DNA from: Trujillonella endophytica
Lineage (GTDB): Bacteria; Actinomycetota; Actinomycetes; Mycobacteriales; Geodermatophilaceae
Assembly (NCBI RefSeq): GCF_900110555.1
Contig: NZ_FOEE01000004.1
Location: 1-64,000 of the forward strand
DNA length: 64,000 nt
Direction of reading: 5' to 3'
A model generated the notes under the pieces. The model ran no database searches. It was given only the letters and a program-made list of their open reading frames with translations, and had not been told where the DNA came from. Positions 1 to 8,233 of the stretch are shown piece after piece; positions within the stretch are counted from its first letter, which is position 1, and each line of letters begins with the position of its first letter. The position numbers and the translations under genes were made by a program.

Positions 1-2
1 GC

Positions 3-254
3 GCGCCGGCGCACGGTGGGCCGGCGCAGCTACCGCTGCAGACCGACGCCACCGTGCACCGACTCACCGTCATCCCGCACGGCACCGTGACCCTCGGCCG
101 GCACCTGATCCGCCTGGGCGCCGCCTACGGCGGCGCCCAGGTCACCGCCCTGGTCAACGGCCCCCAGGTCAGCTTCCACGCCCTCAGCGGCGACCTGATC
201 GGCCAACTGACCCTGAACCCGGCCAAGCGTTACGCCACACTCTGCGCGGCCTAA
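3..254 (+). CDS. C-terminal fragment of an IS481/IS3-like transposase (5' end outside window)
   Basis: The reading frame is open from the left edge, so the gene begins outside the window. The visible 83 residues end in a segment (GTVTLGRHLIRLGAAYGGAQ, then VTALVNG, then a run ending LTLNPAKRYATL) that resembles the small beta-rich tail after the DDE integrase core of IS481-type transposases; there the usual ending is close to LTLDPTRDYQ. The catalytic DDE residues would be upstream, so activity cannot be judged. An internal ATG at 54 is probably not the start, because the frame continues upstream without a stop. The downstream neighbour is a minus-strand lipase. It could also be a generic integrase-core protein; the family call rests on the tail alone. 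Confidence 0.5.
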   Translation, partial: APAHGGPAQLPLQTDATVHRLTVIPHGTVTLGRHLIRLGAAYGGAQVTALVNGPQVSFHALSGDLIGQLTLNPAKRYATLCAA

Positions 255-340
255 CCGAAGTGCGACACATGTCCTCAGACATCACTGCGACAGAGGTCCG
301 GAGACACGACATGCAGGAAACCTGCACCGTGGCACTCCAC

Positions 341-1192
341 CTAGCCGTGCCAGGCCTCGCGGACCCGGTCGACGACGGCCGCGGCCTGGGCCCGGCCGGC
401 CTCCGCGGACGGACGGCGGGCCGCGGGGTCCAGCACGTTCCGCCCGATCGCCCGGCGGCCGGCCTCGTCCGGGCTCACCACGGCGACCCGCGCGACCAGG
501 CCGGTCACCTGCGCGTCGACGCTGGCCAGCGGGCCGATGCCGCGGGCGATGGGCGCCAGGACGACGACCCGCTCGTACCCCTCCGCCAGGTCCGCGTTGG
601 CCGCCGACCGCATGCCGCCGTCGACGTACCGCCGGCCGTCGATCGTGACCGGCGGGTACACCCCCGGCACGGCGCAACTGGCCGCGACCGCCGGCACCAG
701 CGGCACGCCGGAGTCGCGGTCCAGCCGGGAGAACTCCCCCGACCGCGCGTCGACCGCGGTGACGACGAACCGCCGGTCGGGCCACTCGCTGCTCACCAGC
801 CGCGAGCCGATCACCGCCAGCCGCTCCTCCTCGGTCGGCGTCAGGCCCGCGTCCGCGGCGGCCATGGCCAGCGCGCCGACCCGGCGGCGGAACTCCTCGT
901 CGCGGCCCCGGCTGCGCAGCATCGCCCACGCGTAGCGGGCCAGCCCGGCCCGGCTCATCCGCGCGACCCGCTCCGACGACGGCGGCTCCAGTTGCCGCGC
1001 GTACAGCTCGTCGAGGCCGGCCCCGCTGGTCACCTGCGCGCCCACCACCGACCCGGCGGACGTGCCCACCACGAGGTCCGCCCCGGTGAGGTCGACCCCG
1101 GCCTCGGCCAGCCCGGCGAGCACGCCGATCTCCCAGGCGATCCCCGTGATGCCCCCACCGCCGAGCACCAGGGCCCGCTCCGTTCCGCTCAT
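341..1192 (-). CDS. Patatin-like phospholipase family protein
   Basis: The predicted product (283 aa) is a serine lipid acyl hydrolase of the patatin family, which cleaves acyl groups from phospholipids or glycerolipids with a Ser-Asp dyad. Visible motifs are the glycine-rich oxyanion loop GGGGITG (about residues 11-17), the nucleophile elbow GTSAG (Ser about 45) and the catalytic Asp in VDGGMRS. I chose the ATG at 1192 because it sits directly before the oxyanion-loop strand; the upstream extension is Arg/Pro-rich antisense-like sequence. It is divergent from the acyl-CoA ligase at 1276, with about 83 bp between them. The pairing of a lipase with a fatty-acid activating enzyme suggests recycling of released acyl chains, which is inference. 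No signal peptide is seen, so the protein is likely cytoplasmic. Confidence 0.88.
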   Translation of the reverse strand: MSGTERALVLGGGGITGIAWEIGVLAGLAEAGVDLTGADLVVGTSAGSVVGAQVTSGAGLDELYARQLEPPSSERVARMSRAGLARYAWAMLRSRGRDEEFRRRVGALAMAAADAGLTPTEEERLAVIGSRLVSSEWPDRRFVVTAVDARSGEFSRLDRDSGVPLVPAVAASCAVPGVYPPVTIDGRRYVDGGMRSAANADLAEGYERVVVLAPIARGIGPLASVDAQVTGLVARVAVVSPDEAGRRAIGRNVLDPAARRPSAEAGRAQAAAVVDRVREAWHG

Positions 1193-1275
1193 CCGCAGAT
1201 GGTGACCGGAGGAACCCGTCTCGACACCGCATGTGACCTGCGCCACGCTGAAGACCTCCCCGAGGAAGGACCCGC

Positions 1276-3003
1276 ATGGCCGCACCGACGTCCACCGCCG
1301 CCGCCTGGCCCCCCGGCCTGCCCCGCTCGCTGGACTACCCCGCGGTCCCGGTCGGCTCCGTGCTGCGGGCGGCCGTGCGCCGGTGGGGCGAGCGGACGGC
1401 GTTCCTCCAGGACGACGTCCCGCAGACCTTCGCCGAGCTGGGGCGCCGGGCGCACGCCGTGGCGAACTGGCTGGCCGGACAGGGGATCGGTCGCGGCGAC
1501 GTCGTGGCCGTCCACGCACCCAACTGCCGGCAGTACCCGGCGGTCTACTACGGGATCCTGCTGGCCGGCGCCACCTTCTCGCCGGCCAACCCGCTGCTGC
1601 CCGCACACGAGCTGGCCGCGCAGCTCACCGACTCCGGCGCCCGGGTCCTGGTCACCTGGGACCAGGTGCTGCCCCTGGTCCGCGGCGCCCTGGCCGGGAC
1701 CCCGGTGGAGACCGTCGTCGTGACCGGCCCCGCGCACGTCGCGGACCTCGCCGCCCGGGCCGTCACCGAGCCCGGCGACGTCGACCTCGCCGACGTCCTC
1801 GCCGCCGACCCGGCCGACCGGCACCACGACGCGGGCGTCGACCCGGCGGCCGATCTGGCCCACCTGGCCTACACCGGGGGCACCACCGGGGTGAGCAAGG
1901 GCGTGGAGGTGACCCACCGGAGCGTGGTGACCAACGTGCTGCAGTCGACGTGCTGGGTGACCGGGTCGGTGCCCGCCCTCGACGACGCCGGGGACGTGAC
2001 GGTGCGCCGGGTGCTCGGCGCCGAGGAGTACCCGGTCCGGCTGGGCGAGGGCCGGATCATCGCCCTCGCGCCGTGGTTCCACGCGATGGGCGTCATCGGC
2101 TACCTCAACGGCCTGGTCCTCGCCGGCACCACCGCGGTCGTGCACATGCGCTTCGACCCGGCGCGCTACCTGGCCGACGCCGTCAGGCATCGCGTGACCT
2201 CCCTCGGCGGCGCCCCGCCGGTGTTCGCCGCGCTGCTGCAGGTGCCCGGCATCGAGACCGCCGACCTGTCCGCCGTCCGCGGCGTCTCCAGCGGCGCCGC
2301 GCCGCTGCCGGTGTCGCTCATCGAGCGGCTGCGGACCCTGCTCCCCGGCGCGATCATCGGCGAGGGCTACGGGCTGACCGAGGTGACGATGATCGCGACG
2401 GCCAACCCGGCGTTCCGGTCGGGCACCCGCAGGGCCGGCACCGTCGGCGTGCCGGTGTTCGACACCGAGATCAGCATCCGGCCACTCGGCGGCGGCGACC
2501 CGGTGCCGGCCGGGGAACGCGGCGAGGTGTGCATCCGCGGGCCGCAGGTGATGCGCGGCTACTGGCGCCGCCCGCAGGCCACTGCCGAGGCGATCGACGC
2601 CGACGGCTGGTTCCACACCGGCGACGTGGGGGTGCTCGACGCCGACGGCTACCTGTCGATCGTCGACCGCACCAAGGACATGCTGCTCTACAAGGGCTAC
2701 AACGTGTTCCCCCGCGAGCTGGAGGAGCACCTGTTCGCGGTGCCCGGGGTGGCCGGGGCCGCCGTGGTCGGCCGGCCCGATCCCGACGCCGGCGAGCTGC
2801 CCGTCGCCTACGTCGTCCGCCGGGACGACGACGACGGTGCCGCGCTCACCCGCGACTCGGTGATGGCCGCGGTCAACGAGCACGTGACGCCGTACAAGCG
2901 GCTGCGCGACGTCGTGTTCATCGACGCAATCCCGGTGTCGGCGGCCGGCAAGGTCCTCAAGCGCGAGCTCGCCGCGCGGGAGCGCGCGCCCGCCCCGGCC
3001 TGA
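1276..3003 (+). CDS. AMP-binding acyl-CoA ligase (FadD-like)
   Basis: This 575-aa member of the adenylate-forming (ANL) superfamily should activate a carboxylic acid, probably a fatty or aryl acid, to an acyl-adenylate and then to an acyl-CoA. The phosphate-binding loop YTGGTTGVSK is at about 199-208. The A5 core GYGLTE is followed by the A7/A8 region GWFHTGDVG...IVDRTKD, and the catalytic-lysine motif PVSAAGKVLKREL lies near the C-terminus. Length is normal for the family. A Shine-Dalgarno-like AGGAAGGA lies 5-12 bases before the ATG. Substrate cannot be read from sequence; the neighbouring patatin lipase and nearby acyl-CoA enzymes suggest a fatty-acid-like substrate. A hairpin just after the stop (3015-3045) probably terminates the transcript. 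Confidence 0.92.
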   Translation: MAAPTSTAAAWPPGLPRSLDYPAVPVGSVLRAAVRRWGERTAFLQDDVPQTFAELGRRAHAVANWLAGQGIGRGDVVAVHAPNCRQYPAVYYGILLAGATFSPANPLLPAHELAAQLTDSGARVLVTWDQVLPLVRGALAGTPVETVVVTGPAHVADLAARAVTEPGDVDLADVLAADPADRHHDAGVDPAADLAHLAYTGGTTGVSKGVEVTHRSVVTNVLQSTCWVTGSVPALDDAGDVTVRRVLGAEEYPVRLGEGRIIALAPWFHAMGVIGYLNGLVLAGTTAVVHMRFDPARYLADAVRHRVTSLGGAPPVFAALLQVPGIETADLSAVRGVSSGAAPLPVSLIERLRTLLPGAIIGEGYGLTEVTMIATANPAFRSGTRRAGTVGVPVFDTEISIRPLGGGDPVPAGERGEVCIRGPQVMRGYWRRPQATAEAIDADGWFHTGDVGVLDADGYLSIVDRTKDMLLYKGYNVFPRELEEHLFAVPGVAGAAVVGRPDPDAGELPVAYVVRRDDDDGAALTRDSVMAAVNEHVTPYKRLRDVVFIDAIPVSAAGKVLKRELAARERAPAPA

Positions 3004-3014
3004 CCGCGGCCGCT

Positions 3015-3045
3015 CGTCCGGGGGGTGACTCCTCTCCCCCGGACG
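3015..3045 (+). terminator. Hairpin terminator after the acyl-CoA ligase
   Basis: CGTCCGGGGG (3015-3024) and CCCCCGGACG (3036-3045) form a perfect 10-bp stem with an 11-base loop, 12 bases after the ligase stop codon. There is no T-run, as is common for actinobacterial terminators. Confidence 0.55.
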
Positions 3046-3092
3046 GGTGCGGCGCGGCGCCGGCGAGCTCGCCGCTCACTATCGTCCGCGGG

Positions 3093-4124
3093 GTGAGAGG
3101 CCACGCAGGAGACGCCGACGACCCGCACACCGGGGTCGTGCTGGCGCACGTCGAGGAGCCACCGCTGCGCCAGGTGTGGCGACGGGTGCTCCTCGCCCTC
3201 GCCGTTCTGGTCGTCGTCGTCCTCATCGTCTGGCTGGACGGGGACTCCTACCGGGACGGCGACGAGCGTGGCCTCACGCTGCTCGACTCCTTCTACTACG
3301 CCACCGTCACCCTCTCGACCACCGGCTACGGCGACATCACGCCGGTGACCGAGGCCGCGCGCCTGGTCAACATCATCGTGATCACGCCCCTGCGGATCAT
3401 GTTCCTGATCGTTCTCATCGGAACCACGCTCGAAGCGCTCACCGCGCGCTCGCGCGAGGAGTTCCGCATTCGCCGGTGGAGGTCCTCGGTGCGCCAGCAC
3501 GTCATCGTCTGCGGTTACGGCACCAAGGGCCGCAGCGCCATCCGCGCGCTGCGCGCCAACGGCACGCCGGCCGAGCAGATCGTCGTCGTCGACACCGACG
3601 AGCGGCTGGTGGAGGAGGCGACGACGACCGGCCTCACCGGCATCGTCGGCGACGCGGGCCGCCGCGAGGTGCTCAAGCGCGCGGCGGTGGAGAAGGCCCG
3701 TGCCGTCATCGTCGCGGCCAACCGGGACGACGCCGCCGTGCTCATCACGCTCACCGTGCGCCAGCTCAACCCGACCGTGCCGCTGACCACCAGCGTGCGC
3801 GAGGAGGAGAACGCCAACCTGCTGCGCCAGTCCGGCGCCACGACGGTCATCACGACCTCGGCGACCTCGGGTCGGCTGCTCGGCCTGTCGACCGACCACC
3901 CGCGCGTGGTCAACGTCGTCGAGGACCTGGTCACCGGCGGCCAGGGCCTGGACCTGCACCAGCGCAACGTGAAGTCCGGCGAGGTGGGGCTGGGCCCGCG
4001 CCAGCTGACCGACATCGTGCTGTCGGTGACCCGCGGCGGGCGCACCCTGCGCTTCGACGACCCGCTGATCGGCACGCTGCAGCCCGAGGACGAGCTCGTG
4101 GTCGTCCGCGCCCATCTGACCTAG
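3093..4124 (+). CDS. Two-TM potassium channel with TrkA (RCK) regulatory domains
   Basis: The product (343 aa) is a Kch/MthK-like potassium channel. Order of parts: a short acidic N-terminus, TM1 (about 31-47), a pore helix, the K+ selectivity filter TTGYGD (76-81), TM2 (about 92-112), then a Rossmann TrkA-N domain beginning VIVCGYGTKGRSAI (about 137-150) and a TrkA-C domain to the end. Four subunits would form a membrane pore gated by ligand binding to the RCK domains. The GTG at 3093 is the only sensible start before the filter. The 3' end overlaps the convergent cyclase gene by 4 bases. Function as a K+ channel is well supported; the gating ligand is unknown. Confidence 0.92.
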   Translation: MRGHAGDADDPHTGVVLAHVEEPPLRQVWRRVLLALAVLVVVVLIVWLDGDSYRDGDERGLTLLDSFYYATVTLSTTGYGDITPVTEAARLVNIIVITPLRIMFLIVLIGTTLEALTARSREEFRIRRWRSSVRQHVIVCGYGTKGRSAIRALRANGTPAEQIVVVDTDERLVEEATTTGLTGIVGDAGRREVLKRAAVEKARAVIVAANRDDAAVLITLTVRQLNPTVPLTTSVREEENANLLRQSGATTVITTSATSGRLLGLSTDHPRVVNVVEDLVTGGQGLDLHQRNVKSGEVGLGPRQLTDIVLSVTRGGRTLRFDDPLIGTLQPEDELVVVRAHLT

Positions 4125-5635
4125 GAGCGCACCCAGGTCCGGGTCGGCTCGCCGCGGCCGCGGAGCTCCACCTCGACGTCGGGCCGCCAGTGCGCGCGCT
4201 CGTCGCCGGCCGCCCGCACCGTCGCCTCGCTGGCCACCGCCCGGCCGGCGTGCTCCTTGGCCAGCTCGGTGAGCCGGGCGGCCTCGTTCACCGGATCGCC
4301 GATCACCGTGTACTCCAGCCGGCTCGCCGCGCCCACCTGGCCGGCCCAGACCGGCCCGCAGGCCACCCCGACCCCGACGTCGACCTCGCCCGCCGCGGCG
4401 ACGGCGTCGCAGATCCGCCGGGCCGCCCGCAGCGCCGCGCCGGCCGGGTCGGGGTGCTCGGTGGGGGCTCCGAAGACGCACAGCGCGGCGTCGCCGGCGA
4501 ACTTGTCCACCAGCCCGCCCTCGGCCTCGATGGCGTCGACGACGACGGCGAAGAACCGGTTGAGCAGGCCGACCATCTCCTCGGGGCCGGTGCGGCGCAC
4601 CAGCGAGGTGGAGCCGGCGATGTCGACGAACAGCGCCGCGACCGTGCGCAGCTCCCCGCCGAGCGAGACGCCCTCGGCCAGGGCCCGCTGGGCGACCGTC
4701 GGCCCGACGTGCCGGCCGAACAGGTCCCGCAGCCGCTCCCGCTCGGCCAGGCCCGCGGCCATCGAGTTGATGCCCTCCTGCAGCAGGCCGATCTCGCCGG
4801 CGTCGTCCACCCCGACGCGCACGTCGTGGTCCCCCTCGCCGACGCGCTGCACGGCCCGGCGCAGCTCGCGCAGCGGAGCGCCGACCGCGCGGGCGGTGAG
4901 CAGGGTGGCCAGCGCGCCGACCAGCAGCGCGACGACGACGAGGAAGACGACGGCGCCGGCGCCGGGGCCGTCGGGGTTGGTCGGGTCGAGGAACAGCAGC
5001 ACCACGCCCACGAGGGGCACGCCGCTGGTGACCCCCCAGGTCAGCAGCAGCCGCGGCCCGACACCGAGGGCCAGCCGGCCGGTCGGCGGGTACGCGGCCA
5101 GCGCCCGGGCCGTGACCGCCCGCGCGGCACGGGCGACGAGCAGGTAGGTGACACCGGCGGTCACCACCCCGCCGAGCAGGGTGGCGATGGCGACGCGGAC
5201 GCCGATCCGGGCGTCGGGATAGGCGAGCGCCGCGACCGTGCCGAGCAGCGCGGCGCCGATCACCCACACGGTGACGGCGACGAGGGCGGCGTCGACGGGG
5301 AGGCGGAGGGCCCGGGCGGCCTCGTCCCGGGTCGGATCACCCCCGGCGAGCAGCCAGGTGGTGGTGCCGCGCTGGTGGCGCAGCCCGGCCCAGGTGCCGG
5401 CCGGGAAGGCGACGACGAGGTAGCCGAGCGCGGCCAGCAGGACGGGGGTGCGGCCGGACGCGACGTCCTCGCCGACGCCCAGCAGGAGCAGGGCCACGGT
5501 GCCGACCCCGACCAGGTTGGCGAGGTTCACCAGCCCGACGATCAGCGGAACGGCGCTGCGGCCGCTCGGCGCCCACGCCAGCACGGCGTCGGCCCGCTGC
5601 ACGGCACCGGCGGCCGGCCCGCCCTCGCTCGGCAC
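4121..5635 (-). CDS. Membrane class III adenylate/guanylate cyclase with HAMP domain
   Basis: This 504-aa protein should make cyclic AMP (less likely cGMP) from the NTP. The N-terminal half (about 27-250) holds several hydrophobic membrane segments, a HAMP linker follows (about 245-300), and a class III catalytic domain occupies about 310-504. Catalytic features are present: both metal-binding aspartates (ALFVDIAGST, D338; FAGDAALCVFG, D382), the purine-selecting Lys in DKFAGD (K378) and the EYTVIGDPVNEAARL block. The K...D pair fits ATP as substrate. The start is a GTG at 5635; internal starts cannot be excluded. It is convergent with the potassium channel, so the pairing is positional rather than operonic. 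Related mycobacterial membrane cyclases share this plan. Confidence 0.92.
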   Translation of the reverse strand: MPSEGGPAAGAVQRADAVLAWAPSGRSAVPLIVGLVNLANLVGVGTVALLLLGVGEDVASGRTPVLLAALGYLVVAFPAGTWAGLRHQRGTTTWLLAGGDPTRDEAARALRLPVDAALVAVTVWVIGAALLGTVAALAYPDARIGVRVAIATLLGGVVTAGVTYLLVARAARAVTARALAAYPPTGRLALGVGPRLLLTWGVTSGVPLVGVVLLFLDPTNPDGPGAGAVVFLVVVALLVGALATLLTARAVGAPLRELRRAVQRVGEGDHDVRVGVDDAGEIGLLQEGINSMAAGLAERERLRDLFGRHVGPTVAQRALAEGVSLGGELRTVAALFVDIAGSTSLVRRTGPEEMVGLLNRFFAVVVDAIEAEGGLVDKFAGDAALCVFGAPTEHPDPAGAALRAARRICDAVAAAGEVDVGVGVACGPVWAGQVGAASRLEYTVIGDPVNEAARLTELAKEHAGRAVASEATVRAAGDERAHWRPDVEVELRGRGEPTRTWVRS

Positions 5636-5747
5636 GGCGCGCGTCAGCGCGCGGGCGCGGAGGCGGGCGGCAGTGTCACCCCGTCATGATCGCGGAGCGC
5701 GGAGCTCGGCGCGCCCCCGGTGCCCCGTCCGGGTCGGGTCGGGGTGC

Positions 5748-5921
5748 TCACGCGGCGAGCTCGGCCTCCCAGTCGGCCAGCAGCCCCGCGGTGAGCGCGC
5801 AGTCGGTCGCGGTGGTCAGCCAGCCGGCGACCAGCAGCAGCGGCCACGGCTGCTCGGAGTCCAGCGACGCCGTCGCCGCCATGGTGCCCGCCTGTGCCAC
5901 TGCCCTGCATGCCGTGTCCAT
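5748..5921 (-). CDS. Small hypothetical protein (57 aa)
   Basis: I do not recognise this product. The frame starts at an ATG at 5921 preceded on the minus strand by a strong Shine-Dalgarno-like run (GAGGGGAG about 5 bases upstream), which is the main reason to call it a gene. The protein begins MDTACRAVAQAGTMAATAS and has one moderately hydrophobic middle segment (PWPLLLVAGWLTTAT) followed by an acidic end (ADWEAELAA). A single amphipathic or membrane-associated helix is possible. It lies alone between the cyclase and the HxlR gene, in the same direction as both. Confidence 0.5.
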   Translation of the reverse strand: MDTACRAVAQAGTMAATASLDSEQPWPLLLVAGWLTTATDCALTAGLLADWEAELAA

Positions 5922-6240
5922 GACCGGCTCCCCTCGGTTGGTACCCAGGGGATCGGCAGGCAAGGGCCCGCCCTCCAGCCGCGACACACGACCCACCCCT
6001 TTCGAGGGGCCCGCGGGACGCGACGACGTCCGCCGTTCACACCGGTCGTCCCGCGCGCTCGTTGCGGGTGTCGTTCGTGCCTTGTGGGTCCTGCAGCACC
6101 GCCACGGCGCGAGGAACACCCGCAGTGCGCCGCCCGGAGCCACTGCCCGCCGAGCCACTGCCCGACCAGCGACCAGCACCAGCGCCCGGCCGGCGGCCGG
6201 TGCAGCCGGTGAACCACCTCGCGCGGCGGCCGCCGCGGGC
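5922..6240. other. Intergenic region without a recognised gene
   Basis: About 320 bases between the small protein gene and the end of the HxlR gene. It contains GC-rich inverted sequence near 6222-6240 that could terminate the HxlR transcript, and two close copies of GCCACTGCCCG (6139-6168). It should include the promoter of the 57-aa gene. No open frame here looks coding. Confidence 0.4.
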
Positions 6241-6918
6241 TCAGGCGGAGGCGGCGACCGCCTGCCGCACGTAGGGCGCGACCGGGCTCAGCCGCAGCGA
6301 CCGCGGCAGCGCGCGGACCAGCGCCGTGTCGCCGCTGACGACCACGCGGCGGTCGCGCACCGCGGCGCCGTACTCCATCCGCCCGTCCCACACCTGGTAG
6401 AGGGCGTCGAGGTCGGCGTCGATCGTCACGTCGACGTCGAACCCCGGGTCCACGAAGCACAGCGACACGTCGGCGGTCTGCACGACCAGCCAGAACCGGC
6501 GCCGCGTGCCGGACCGGAAGCGCACGTGCAGCACGGTCCGCTCGCGCTGCCCGAACGCCGAGGCGTCGACGCCGCCGCGCATCCACCACAGGAGCACCGT
6601 GGCGTCGAGCTCGTCGGCGCGCGGCTCGCCGAACGCCCAGCGGGCGCCCCACTCGGCGAGCCCGAAGACGATGGGCCGGAGGTCCTGGCACGCCTGGGTG
6701 GGCAGGTAGCGGTCGTCGACGTGGTCGACCAGGCCCGCGCGTTCCAGGTGGTCCAGCCGCTTGGAGAGCAGCCCGCGGGAGAGCCGGGGCAGGCCGCGGG
6801 CCAGCTCGTTGAACCGCTCCGCGCCGACGAGCAGGTCCCGCACGATGAGCAGGGTCCAGCGATCGCCGAGCAGCTCCAGGGACCGGGTGATCGGGCAGTA
6901 CTGCCCATAGCGCGCCAT
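6241..6918 (-). CDS. HxlR-family winged-helix regulator with C-terminal SCP2-like domain
   Basis: The 225-aa product has an N-terminal HxlR winged helix-turn-helix (about 1-100). Its pattern is typical: YCPITRSLELLGDRWTLLIV with a conserved Cys near residue 8, then FNELARGLPRLSRGLLSKRL as the recognition region and a beta-wing. The C-terminal half (about 115-225) resembles the sterol-carrier-like lobe often fused to actinobacterial HxlR proteins, which may bind a lipid or acyl effector. It is divergent from the acyl-CoA dehydrogenase at 6990, with 71 bp between the starts that hold two palindromes. It probably represses or activates that gene and itself; this is inference from position. Confidence 0.88.
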   Translation of the reverse strand: MARYGQYCPITRSLELLGDRWTLLIVRDLLVGAERFNELARGLPRLSRGLLSKRLDHLERAGLVDHVDDRYLPTQACQDLRPIVFGLAEWGARWAFGEPRADELDATVLLWWMRGGVDASAFGQRERTVLHVRFRSGTRRRFWLVVQTADVSLCFVDPGFDVDVTIDADLDALYQVWDGRMEYGAAVRDRRVVVSGDTALVRALPRSLRLSPVAPYVRQAVAASA

Positions 6919-6937
6919 GCCCCGGGATGGTCGCAGC

Positions 6938-6959
6938 GGTTCAGAACCAGCACTAGTGC
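6938..6959. promoter_or_regulatory. Tandem palindromes between HxlR regulator and acyl-CoA dehydrogenase
   Basis: Two perfect palindromes, GGTTCAGAACC (6938-6948, central A) and GCACTAGTGC (6950-6959), lie side by side in the 71-bp divergent intergenic region. Dimeric winged-helix regulators bind such sites, so these are candidate operators for the adjacent HxlR protein. Confidence 0.4.
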
Positions 6960-6989
6960 CGTCGGTCCGCCGCCGCGACGGTCGTCGGC

Positions 6990-8132
6990 ATGACGACCAC
7001 TCTCACCCCCCTGCCCACCGACGAGTCCCTGACCGCGCTGGCCGCCGAGATCGGCCGCACCGCCACGGCCACCGAGGCCGAGCACGACCGCGACGCCACC
7101 TTCGTCACCGAGGCCTACGCCGCGATGGCGAGCACGGGCTACCTCGCCATGGCCGTGCCGCCCGAGCTCGGCGGCGCCGGCGCCACCCTCCGCCAGGTCG
7201 TGCTCGCCCAGCACGAGCTGGCCCGCTGGTCCGGCGCTGCCGCGCTGTCGTCGGCCATGCACCTCTACCTGACCCTGCTGCAGCGCTGGCGGTACGGCCG
7301 CGGCTTCGCCGACGCCGAGGCCGCGCTGCGCAAGGTCGCCGCCGACGGCATCGTGCTGGCCACCAGCGGCGGCAACGACTGGGTCTCCCCCACCACGACC
7401 GCGGTGCCCGCCGACGGCGGCTTCCGGTTCACCGGCCGCAAGTCCTTCGTCTCCCAGGCACCGGCCGCGACGGTGATGTCGACGTCGGCCACCCTCGGCG
7501 AGCCCGGTCCCGACGCCGAGGTGCTGCACGCGAGCGTGCCGATGAGCAGCCCCGGCGTGACGATCGTCGAGACCTGGAACACCCTGGGCATGCGCGGCAC
7601 CGCCAGCCACGACGTCGTGTTCGACGATGTGTTCGTGCCCGCCGAGAAGGTCACCGGCCGACGGCCCTACGGCGTGCTGGCCGGCCCGCTGCTGCTCGCC
7701 GCCCAGTACTTCGCGCCGGTGGTCTCCGCCGTCTACCTGGGTGTCGCGCAGGGTGCCTGCGACGAGGCGGCGCGGTCGCTGGCGTCCAAGGCCGAGCCGG
7801 CGCCGTCCGCCGTCCGCCTGCTGGGGGAGATGACCGCCCGGCTGCGGGTCGCCCGGTGGGCCGTGCTCGCCGCGGTCGAGGAGACCGGCGGTGACTTCGG
7901 GCCGGACCCGGCCGTGCTCGAGGCGCTGATGACCGCCAAGCGGCACGCGGTGCTCGAGGCGGTGGCGGTCACGGACCTGGCGCTGCAGGTGGCCGGCGGG
8001 CCCGCCTTCTCCCGGGGATCGAAGCTGGAGCGGGCCTACCGCGACGTGCGCGGCGGACCGTTCCACCCGCTCACCCCGGAGGCGACCCTCGAGACGGTCG
8101 GCGCGGCGGCCCTCGCGGCCCGCCGCGGCTGA
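6990..8132 (+). CDS. Acyl-CoA dehydrogenase family protein
   Basis: The 380-aa product follows the acyl-CoA dehydrogenase plan: an alpha-helical N-domain (about 10-120) with AVPPELGGAGATLRQ, a beta-barrel middle domain with WVSPTTTAVP...GRKSFVSQAPAATVMS and NTLGMRGTASHDVVFDDVFVP, and a helical C-domain. It should be an FAD enzyme that oxidises an acyl-CoA at the alpha-beta bond, or a related flavin hydroxylase of the same fold. The catalytic Glu of classical enzymes is not evident at a fixed position, so substrate and exact reaction are open. It is divergent from the HxlR regulator and followed by three 24-bp tandem repeats. Confidence 0.85.
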   Translation: MTTTLTPLPTDESLTALAAEIGRTATATEAEHDRDATFVTEAYAAMASTGYLAMAVPPELGGAGATLRQVVLAQHELARWSGAAALSSAMHLYLTLLQRWRYGRGFADAEAALRKVAADGIVLATSGGNDWVSPTTTAVPADGGFRFTGRKSFVSQAPAATVMSTSATLGEPGPDAEVLHASVPMSSPGVTIVETWNTLGMRGTASHDVVFDDVFVPAEKVTGRRPYGVLAGPLLLAAQYFAPVVSAVYLGVAQGACDEAARSLASKAEPAPSAVRLLGEMTARLRVARWAVLAAVEETGGDFGPDPAVLEALMTAKRHAVLEAVAVTDLALQVAGGPAFSRGSKLERAYRDVRGGPFHPLTPEATLETVGAAALAARRG

Positions 8133-8138
8133 CCGCCC

Positions 8139-8210
8139 GCCCCGGAGCAACTCCGCGCTTCCGCCCCGGGGCAATTCCGCGCTTCTGCCCCGGAGCAATT
8201 CCGCGCTTCT
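8139..8210. repeat. Three tandem copies of a 24-bp unit
   Basis: Copies at 8139-8162, 8163-8186 and 8187-8210 differ at only a few bases; the shared core is GCAATTCCGCGCTTC preceded by GCCCCGGRG. They fill the space between two convergent genes and contain the palindrome GCCCCGGGGC in the middle copy. Confidence 0.85.
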
Positions 8211-8233
8211 GCACGGATGGGCGGGCGGTCGGG

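Noticed and set aside
2808-5267. Long minus-strand open frame opposite the acyl-CoA ligase and channel
   Set aside because: Its sequence has no domains and it overlaps clear genes on the other strand and the real cyclase frame. Long chance frames are normal at this GC content.
8139-8210. CRISPR array
   Set aside because: The three units are contiguous with no spacers, and no cas genes occur in the window.
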